From positions 3,345,001-3,409,000 of the forward strand of contig NZ_CP049107.1 of NCBI RefSeq assembly GCF_011044255.1: a DNA stretch of 64,000 nt, in the 5' to 3' direction. The position numbers and the translations under genes are program-made. A model generated the notes under the pieces. That model ran no database searches. It was not told the DNA's origin and saw only the letters and a program-made list of their open reading frames with translations. Each line of letters starts with the position of its first letter. Within the stretch, counting starts at the first letter, position 1. Origin of the DNA: Rhizorhabdus phycosphaerae (GTDB lineage Bacteria > Pseudomonadota > Alphaproteobacteria > Sphingomonadales > Sphingomonadaceae). Below are positions 58,523 to 64,000 of the stretch, one piece after another.

Positions 58523-59736
58523 CCGCCGCGCAACGCTTGCTGACCGGACGCGCCTTCGAGGATTATCTCGAGACGGTGAAGCTGGCGGCCCGGACGGTCG
58601 ATCGCTTCGGCGCCGAGGTCGACGATCTCGACCGGGCCGAATGGTATCGCTTCGTCACGCGGCTCATGCGCAACGGCTTCGAGCGCTTCGTCGAGAATTG
58701 CGAGCCCGAGCGGCCTCGCCTGCGCGACGCGCCCTGGCGGCAAGCGATCAACTTCCAGTCGCCCGACCAGGACCATCTGCTCGCCGAGTTCGTCGACGGC
58801 CGCCATGATTATGTGATCCGGGGCAATCGCGGGACCATCCCCTATTTCGTGATGGCGAGTTGGACGGCGCCGCAGCCGACCCATCCGGGCGAGCAGGACT
58901 GGGCGCCGCAGGGCGTCGGTGGCCTCAAGACCTTCGATCCCGCGACACTGACCACGACCGGCTTTCTCCAGAGCGATACGATCCCTTTCGATGCCAATGG
59001 CGATTTCGAAGTGTTCGTCGGGCGCGAGCGTCCCGCCGACGGGCGTCCCTGGTTGCCGATCACCGATGGCTGCGTCGGCCTGCTGGTCCGCACCGTCTAT
59101 CATCTGCGCGAGGAGACGATCGCGCCGCGCATGACGATCCAGCGCGCCGACGGCGCCGCGCCGCGCCCGATCGCACCGGCCGACATGGCCGATGCGCTCG
59201 CCAAGTCGGGGCAGGTGGTGCTCGGCTATGCCGAACTGGTGCGGCGCTGGTGGCAGGACAATCTCGGCAAGCGCCCGAACCGCATTCGCTTCAGCCGGGC
59301 GGTCTATCTGTCGAATGGCGGCGTGCCCGATCGGCACCATGGATTCGGCACCTGGGAATGCGGAGCTGACGAGGCGCTGGTGCTGCGCTTCACGCCGACG
59401 CCCTGCGACTACTGGATCTTCCAGCTGTGCAACATCTGGCAGGAAAATCTCGACAATTATGAGGATGGCGGCGGCCATATCCAGAAATACCGCGCCACCT
59501 ATGAGCCCGATGGGTCGGTGCTGATCGTCATCGCGTCGGGCGATGCCGGCATCGGCGGCAACAGGATCGATCCTTATGGCCATGCGCATGGCGGGATGAG
59601 CCTGCGCCTGATCAAGACGCAGGGCGAGCCGCCGCCGGTGTCGCTGTGGCGGGTGCCGCTGGAGCGGCTGCGCGCGGAGGGACGCGCGCTGCTCGACGCA
59701 ACGCCACCGATCCTGAGCGGCGAGATCACCGACTGA
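58519..59736 (+). CDS. DUF1214 domain protein, copy 2
   Basis: A 405-residue relative of the protein at 32856. Shared features: N-terminal helix EWYRFVTRLMRNGFERF, GNRGTIPYFV and the DUF1214 core PTPCDYWIFQLCNIWQENLDNYED followed by PDGSVLIVIASGD. It has an extra about 40 residues in the middle and an Arg-rich C-terminus. No catalytic signature or signal peptide. The overlap with the sulfotransferase homologue by four bases, and the same two families elsewhere in the window, suggest their products work together. Confidence 0.8.
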   Translation: MTAAQRLLTGRAFEDYLETVKLAARTVDRFGAEVDDLDRAEWYRFVTRLMRNGFERFVENCEPERPRLRDAPWRQAINFQSPDQDHLLAEFVDGRHDYVIRGNRGTIPYFVMASWTAPQPTHPGEQDWAPQGVGGLKTFDPATLTTTGFLQSDTIPFDANGDFEVFVGRERPADGRPWLPITDGCVGLLVRTVYHLREETIAPRMTIQRADGAAPRPIAPADMADALAKSGQVVLGYAELVRRWWQDNLGKRPNRIRFSRAVYLSNGGVPDRHHGFGTWECGADEALVLRFTPTPCDYWIFQLCNIWQENLDNYEDGGGHIQKYRATYEPDGSVLIVIASGDAGIGGNRIDPYGHAHGGMSLRLIKTQGEPPPVSLWRVPLERLRAEGRALLDATPPILSGEITD

Positions 59737-59760
59737 ACGACGGACAATCGAGGGGAGAGG

Positions 59761-60522
59761 ATGATGAGCTGGAGCGACCTGCGCTTCGATTATGGCGGCG
59801 CGAGAGTGCTCGTCACGGGAGGCACGAGCGGCATCGGCGCGGCGATAGCCGCTGCCTATGCCGATGCCGGGGCCGAGGTGGTCATCACCGGCACGCGCGG
59901 CGGGCCCGGCGACTATGACGAGGATCTGTCGCGCTTCGACTATCGACAACTCGACGTCGAGGACGGCGCGCAGATCGACGCCGTCGCGTCGAGTTTCGAC
60001 CGGCTCGATATCCTGGTCAACAATGCGGGGCTCGCGCTGGGTTCGCTCGGCCTTGACGAATGGGATCCCGCGATTTTCGAGAGGTCGATCGCGATGCACC
60101 TGACCTCGGCCTTCCGCATGGCGCATGGCTGCCGCGCGGCGCTGGCGCGCGGAGAGCAGCCGGGCGGGTCCTCGATCATCGGCATCGCCTCGATGACCTC
60201 CTATTTCGGGATCGGGATGATCCCCGGCTATGGTTCGGCCAAGACGGGGCTCGTCGGGCTTACCCGCGTGCTTGCGACCGAATGGGCGAGCCAGCGCATA
60301 AGGGTGAATGCGGTCGCGGCGGGCCTCACCCGCAGCCGCATGACGGCGGGGACCTTCGATGCGCCCGAATGGACCGCGCCGACCTTGAGTCGCACGCCGC
60401 TCGGCCGTCTGGGCGAGCCGGTCGACATTGCGGGCGCGGTGCTGTTCCTCACCAGCTCGGCGGCGTCCTGGATCACGGGGCAGGTGCTGCCGATCGACGG
60501 CGGCTTCACGGTGGCCGGATGA
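59761..60522 (+). CDS. short-chain dehydrogenase/reductase (SDR)
   Basis: A 253-residue classical SDR: GGTSGIGAA loop, Thr/Arg in ITGTRGG, ILVNNAGLA, Ser in IASMTS, YGSAK and VAAGLTRSRM. The cofactor region is shortened (GGPGDYDEDLSRFDYRQLDVED). GGGGAGAGG precedes two adjacent ATGs; the first is used. Its stop overlaps the start of the TIM-barrel gene (ATGA). Confidence 0.84.
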   Translation: MMSWSDLRFDYGGARVLVTGGTSGIGAAIAAAYADAGAEVVITGTRGGPGDYDEDLSRFDYRQLDVEDGAQIDAVASSFDRLDILVNNAGLALGSLGLDEWDPAIFERSIAMHLTSAFRMAHGCRAALARGEQPGGSSIIGIASMTSYFGIGMIPGYGSAKTGLVGLTRVLATEWASQRIRVNAVAAGLTRSRMTAGTFDAPEWTAPTLSRTPLGRLGEPVDIAGAVLFLTSSAASWITGQVLPIDGGFTVAG

Positions 60523-61361
60523 GCCTCGACCAGTTGCTGCTGGCGGCGGGCACGGTGCAGGCGGTGCCCTTTCTCGAGCGGCTCGCCCCCGCGCGCGATG
60601 TGGGCTTCGCCGGCATATCGATCTTCGCGGCCGACCTTGAGCTGCTGGAACAGCAGGGCGTGTCGCCCGGCGAGGTCCGCGACCGGGTCGCCGATGCCGG
60701 GCTGTTCATCCATGAGGTGGAGATCGTCGGCAACTGGCTTCCGGGCGCGCCGACCAAGGCCAATCCCGGCTGGCTCGAGGCCTTGCTGCAGCGCTCTACG
60801 CCCGAACGATTGATCGACCTCGCCGAGGCCGTCGGCGCGCGCGGCGTCAGCGTCGGCGAATTGCAGGGCGTGGCCTGGAGCGTCGATGAGGGCGTCGAGG
60901 CTTTTGCTGCGATCTGCGACCGCGCCGCGCCGGCTGGGCTGCATGTTGCGCTGGAATATGTGCCGACCGGCACCATTCCCGATCTTGCGACCGCCTGGGA
61001 CCTCGTCAGGCTCGCCGGACGAGACAATGGCGGCCTGCTGGTCGACAGCTGGCACCAGTTCCGCAGCGGATCGAGCCTCGACCTGCTGGCGGCGCTGCCG
61101 GCGGGTGCGATCAAGAGCGTGCAGATCTGCGACGCACCTGCCGCCGCCTCGGACGATCTCGACAGCGAGATGATCCAGGGGCGCCTGCTGCCGGGCGACG
61201 GTGGTCTCGACCTCCACGGCTTCGTCGCGGCATTGCGCGCAACCGGCACGACCGCACCCTGCTCGGTCGAGGTCTTCTCGGCGACGCTGGCAACCAGACC
61301 CGTCGAAGACATCGCCCGGCTCTGCGCCGACAGTGCAAGACTGATCCTGGAAGGAGCCTGA
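60519..61361 (+). CDS. sugar phosphate isomerase/epimerase-like TIM barrel
   Basis: A 280-residue xylose-isomerase-like TIM barrel: GFAGISIFAADLELLEQQG, EVEIVGNWL, ALEYVPTGT, LLVDSWHQFRSGSS, VQICDAP and CSVEVFS. The Glu, Asp/His and Glu on successive strands are placed as metal and substrate ligands in this superfamily. Members isomerise or epimerise sugars and polyols, or act as lyases on 3-keto sugars. It overlaps the SDR by four bases and precedes a Gfo/Idh/MocA gene by one base, a pairing common in inositol and glycoside metabolism. Confidence 0.78.
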   Translation: MSLDQLLLAAGTVQAVPFLERLAPARDVGFAGISIFAADLELLEQQGVSPGEVRDRVADAGLFIHEVEIVGNWLPGAPTKANPGWLEALLQRSTPERLIDLAEAVGARGVSVGELQGVAWSVDEGVEAFAAICDRAAPAGLHVALEYVPTGTIPDLATAWDLVRLAGRDNGGLLVDSWHQFRSGSSLDLLAALPAGAIKSVQICDAPAAASDDLDSEMIQGRLLPGDGGLDLHGFVAALRATGTTAPCSVEVFSATLATRPVEDIARLCADSARLILEGA

Positions 61362-61362
61362 C

Positions 61363-62475
61363 ATGGCTGATGCATATGGTGCCGTCGTCGTCGGGACGGG
61401 CTTCGGCCTGTTCACCCATGTCCGCGCGCTGCGCGAGGCGGGGTTCGAGGTGCGCGCGATCGTCGGCCGCAACCGTGCGCGCACGGCGGAGCGGGCGGCC
61501 CCGCTGGGCATTCCGCTTGCAACCGATAGCCTGGCCGAAGCGCTCGCCGATCCCCGAACGGTGCTGGTCACCGTCGCGACCCCGCCGCACGCCCATTACC
61601 AGGTGGTGATGGATGCGGTCGCCGCCGGCCGGCATGTGGTCTGCGAGAAACCTTTTGCGCGCGATGCGGCCCAGGCCCGCGAGATGCGCGATGCGGCGGA
61701 GAAGGCGGGTGTCGTCCACATGCTCGGCGCAGAGTTTCGGTTCGACGCGGCGCAGGCGCTGCTGCGGCGCGTGGTGCAGGACGGGGCGATCGGCGAGCCG
61801 CGCCAGTTCCTGCGAATCTATCACCAGCCCGGCCTGCAGGATCCCGGCGAGAAGCTCAGCGACTGGTGGGAGGATGCGGGGCAGGGGGGCGGTTTTCTCG
61901 GCGCCTTCGGGACGCACATGATCGACCAGGTGGTGAACATGCTCGGCCCGATCCGGCGCCTGTCCTGCACGCTGCAGACGCTCGCACCCGGTCGGCCCAC
62001 CATGACGGCGGACGACAGCTATGTCCTCGAGTTCGAATGCGAGGGCGGCGCGCGCGGGACGCTGATGGCGGCGATGGCCGCACCCGGTCCGCTGGTGATG
62101 GCGACCAAGGTCGTCGGCACTGCGGGCGGTGCCTGGATCCAGTCGGGTGCCGCCTTCGGCGATCCGGAAGAGGTGTGGGTGTCCGACGCCGATGGCTCGC
62201 GGCGGATCGACATGCCGGCCGATCTGGCTCTGCCGCCGCCCGAACCGTTCCCTGTGGCCGAGCTGATCCAGACCGAGCAGGATCGCTGGCATACGATGGG
62301 CTTCGACGTGATCCCCTATGCACGGCTATTCGGTGAGATGCGGCGGCGGATCTCCGGCGAGCCCGTGACCGATCGCGAGCAGGCGGGCAGCTTCGACGAT
62401 GCCCTGGTCAACCAGAAGGTGCTCGATGCGGCGCGGCGCTCGGCGCGATTGGGGAAATGGGTCGATGTGGAATGA
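61363..62475 (+). CDS. Gfo/Idh/MocA family oxidoreductase
   Basis: A 370-residue NAD(P)-dependent oxidoreductase: N-terminal Rossmann VVVGTGFGLFTHVRAL, ATPPHAHYQV, the diagnostic CEKPF (about 95-99), then the alpha/beta C-terminal domain with GGGFLGAFGTHMIDQVVNML carrying the catalytic-type His. Members oxidise a sugar or cyclitol hydroxyl, often at C3. Here it follows the TIM barrel by one base. It ends the six-gene run, 78 bases before fadD3. Confidence 0.85.
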   Translation: MADAYGAVVVGTGFGLFTHVRALREAGFEVRAIVGRNRARTAERAAPLGIPLATDSLAEALADPRTVLVTVATPPHAHYQVVMDAVAAGRHVVCEKPFARDAAQAREMRDAAEKAGVVHMLGAEFRFDAAQALLRRVVQDGAIGEPRQFLRIYHQPGLQDPGEKLSDWWEDAGQGGGFLGAFGTHMIDQVVNMLGPIRRLSCTLQTLAPGRPTMTADDSYVLEFECEGGARGTLMAAMAAPGPLVMATKVVGTAGGAWIQSGAAFGDPEEVWVSDADGSRRIDMPADLALPPPEPFPVAELIQTEQDRWHTMGFDVIPYARLFGEMRRRISGEPVTDREQAGSFDDALVNQKVLDAARRSARLGKWVDVE

Positions 62476-62553
62476 ATATCGGTACGCATAATGCATTGAT
62501 GGCGGGGTGATTCCTCTCTAATGCGCAAAGCAAATCGATAAAGGGCGAGGTAT

Positions 62554-64000
62554 ATGCTTCCCGACTTGCTGACGATGGGCGGACTTCTCGACGCGGCCGC
62601 AGGCCGCTGGCCCGACCGCCCCTATCTGAAGGAGGAGGATGGGCGTAGGCTGAGCTTTGCCGCCTTCCGGGAGGCGTCGCGTCGCGTGTCGCAGGCCCTG
62701 CTCGCGCGTGGTGGCCGCAAGGGCGATCGCATCGCCATCTGGGCGCCGAACAGCGGGGCCTGGGCGATCGTGGCGGCGGGGGCGACGCAGATCGGGCTGC
62801 AGCTCATTCCGCTGAACACGCGCTTCAAGGGCGCCGAGGCCGAGGATATATTGGGCCGCGGCAAGGTGCGCTGGCTCTTCACCGTGCGCGACTTCCTGGG
62901 CTTCGATTATGCCGGAATGCTCGCCGGGCGCGATCTGCCCGCGCTCGAAGAGACGGTATTTATCGACAGTGATTTCGATAGCTGGCTCGGCGCTGTGTCG
63001 GGTGCCGATGACGATGCCGTGTCGGCTGCAATTGCGGCGGTCGGTCCCGACGACATTGCCGACATCCTGTTCACCTCGGGCACGACCGGCCGGCCCAAGG
63101 GCGTACTCAGCAGCCATTCGCAGAATCTGCGCACCTTCCAGGGCTGGGCGGATGCGGTCGGGCTGCGCGAAGGCGACCATTATCTGATCGTGAACCCCTT
63201 CTTCCATACGTTCGGCTACAAGGCCGGCTGGGTTGTGTCGTTGCAGCAGGGGGCCACGATCTTCCCGGTTGCCCAGTTCGCCGCCGCCAGGGTGCTCGCG
63301 ACCATCGCGCAGGAGAAGATCACCGTCCTGCCGGGGCCGCCGACCATCTTCCAGTCGCTGCTCGACGAAGCCGGGCGCAAGCCCGGCGATACCGCCAGCC
63401 TGCGTCTCGCCGTGACCGGCGCCGCCAGCGTGCCGCCGATCCTGATCCGGCGGATGCACGACGAGCTGGGTATCGCCGAAGTGCTGACCGCTTATGGCCT
63501 GACCGAAAGCTCGGGCTGCGTCAGCGCGACGCAGGCTGGCGACCCGGTCGAACTGGTCGCATCGAGCTGCGGAAGACCGATCCCCGGTGTCGAGGTGCGG
63601 CTCGTCGATGCCGAGAACCGCGACGTCCCGACGGGAGAGCCGGGCGAACTGCTCGTGCGCGGGTTCAATGTTATGCAGGGCTATCTCGACGACCCGAAGG
63701 CGACCGCCGAGACGATCGATGCCGATGGCTGGCTGCGGACCGGCGACATCGCGACGCAGGACGACCGCGGCTATCTGCGCATCACCGACCGCGCCAAGGA
63801 CCTGTTCATCTGTGGCGGTTTCAATTGCTACCCGGCCGAGATCGAGGCGCGGCTGCTCGAACATCCCGCTGTGGCGCGGGTCGCCGTGGTGGGGCGTCCC
63901 GATGAGCGGATGGGCGAGGTCGGCCATGCCGTGATCGTGCCCAAGCCCGGCGCGGTGCGCGACGACAAGGCGCTCATCGGCTGGTGCCGCGAGCAGATGG
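62554..64000 (+). CDS. fadD3: FadD3-like HIP-CoA ligase, 3' end beyond window
   Basis: The first 482 codons of an acyl-CoA synthetase. AMP-binding motif LFTSGTTGRPKG (172-183), NPFFHTFGYKAG, ITVLPGPPTIFQSLLDEA, LTAYGLTESSG, GWLRTGDIA and FICGGFNCYPAEIE are visible. The blocks around FFHTFGYKAG and VLPGPPTI match, from memory, mycobacterial FadD3 (Rv3561), which activates the HIP propionate after ring A/B removal. The ATG at 62554 follows AGGGCGAGG. It lies on the strand opposite the Ipd operon but next to it functionally. The window edge cuts it just before the lysine-containing end; family length is about 505. Confidence 0.86.
   Translation, partial: MLPDLLTMGGLLDAAAGRWPDRPYLKEEDGRRLSFAAFREASRRVSQALLARGGRKGDRIAIWAPNSGAWAIVAAGATQIGLQLIPLNTRFKGAEAEDILGRGKVRWLFTVRDFLGFDYAGMLAGRDLPALEETVFIDSDFDSWLGAVSGADDDAVSAAIAAVGPDDIADILFTSGTTGRPKGVLSSHSQNLRTFQGWADAVGLREGDHYLIVNPFFHTFGYKAGWVVSLQQGATIFPVAQFAAARVLATIAQEKITVLPGPPTIFQSLLDEAGRKPGDTASLRLAVTGAASVPPILIRRMHDELGIAEVLTAYGLTESSGCVSATQAGDPVELVASSCGRPIPGVEVRLVDAENRDVPTGEPGELLVRGFNVMQGYLDDPKATAETIDADGWLRTGDIATQDDRGYLRITDRAKDLFICGGFNCYPAEIEARLLEHPAVARVAVVGRPDERMGEVGHAVIVPKPGAVRDDKALIGWCREQM

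Noticed and set aside
1-64000. tRNA, rRNA, IS elements, integrase or attachment sites
   Set aside because: None could be recognised; no transposase or integrase motif and no tRNA-like cloverleaf was noticed on either strand.

Overview
The window is a high-GC chromosomal stretch that reads like a sphingomonad (Alphaproteobacteria, order Sphingomonadales; Sphingomonas, Sphingobium, Novosphingobium or Rhizorhabdus). The grounds are gene content and style: TonB receptors with sphingomonad-type plugs, very dense short-chain dehydrogenases (SDRs), SnoaL/NTF2-fold proteins, long N-acyl-D-amino-acid-deacylase-type amidohydrolases and tightly overlapping catabolic operons. No rRNA, tRNA, IS element or CRISPR array was seen. 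The species cannot be fixed from the sequence alone.

Best-defined region (39.7-55.3 kb, minus strand): an 18-gene, nearly gapless operon for steroid nucleus breakdown. It encodes a HsaC-type extradiol dioxygenase (ring A), IpdA/IpdB, a zinc-ribbon/DUF35 protein plus an SCP2/Ltp2-like thiolase, IpdC, EchA20, three acyl-CoA dehydrogenases, a FadA6-like thiolase, a PaaY-like hexapeptide protein, a 17-beta-HSD4-type SDR, IpdF, a MaoC hydratase, a ketosteroid isomerase with its catalytic residues intact, a second thiolase and another SDR. A divergent TetR gene (55.5 kb) faces it. A FadD3-like HIP-CoA ligase runs off the right edge (62.6 kb). Together these cover ring A cleavage and the C/D-ring (HIP) pathway known from Mycobacterium and Rhodococcus. 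HsaAB, HsaD and KshAB are not in the window.

Between tetR and fadD3 (56.3-62.5 kb, plus strand) lies a six-gene run: zinc-type alcohol dehydrogenase, PAPS-type sulfotransferase homologue, DUF1214 protein, SDR, xylose-isomerase-like TIM barrel and Gfo/Idh/MocA oxidoreductase. A related set of families recurs at 25.9-35.6 kb: SDRs, SnoaL proteins, a sulfotransferase homologue, an OYE/dienoyl-CoA-reductase-like flavoprotein, a DUF1214 protein and an acyl-CoA dehydrogenase. The function of this repeated module is unknown and it is the best candidate for an undescribed pathway.

Left part (0-25.8 kb): end of an esterase; a KstD-like flavoprotein divergent from a SnoaL-OYE pair; an RTX-repeat protein; a Dabb-Dabb-quinone reductase operon; an SDR/epimerase/SDR/TetR run; a cytochrome P450 convergent with and overlapping a SnoaL gene; two tandem paralogous amidohydrolases; a DUF350-DUF1190-glutathionylspermidine-synthase-like trio (compare E. 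coli yjfL-yjfM-yjfC); a Coq4-like protein; and a TonB receptor-SDR-SDR operon. At 35.7-39.7 kb a siderophore-type TonB receptor overlaps an exported M14 carboxypeptidase and is preceded by a strong terminator and a 44-bp palindrome.

The genes fit a hydrophobic-substrate catabolic island: uptake by TonB receptors, many SDR, flavin and P450 redox steps on alicyclic alcohols and ketones, CoA activation, then beta-oxidation-like and hydrolytic ring opening.
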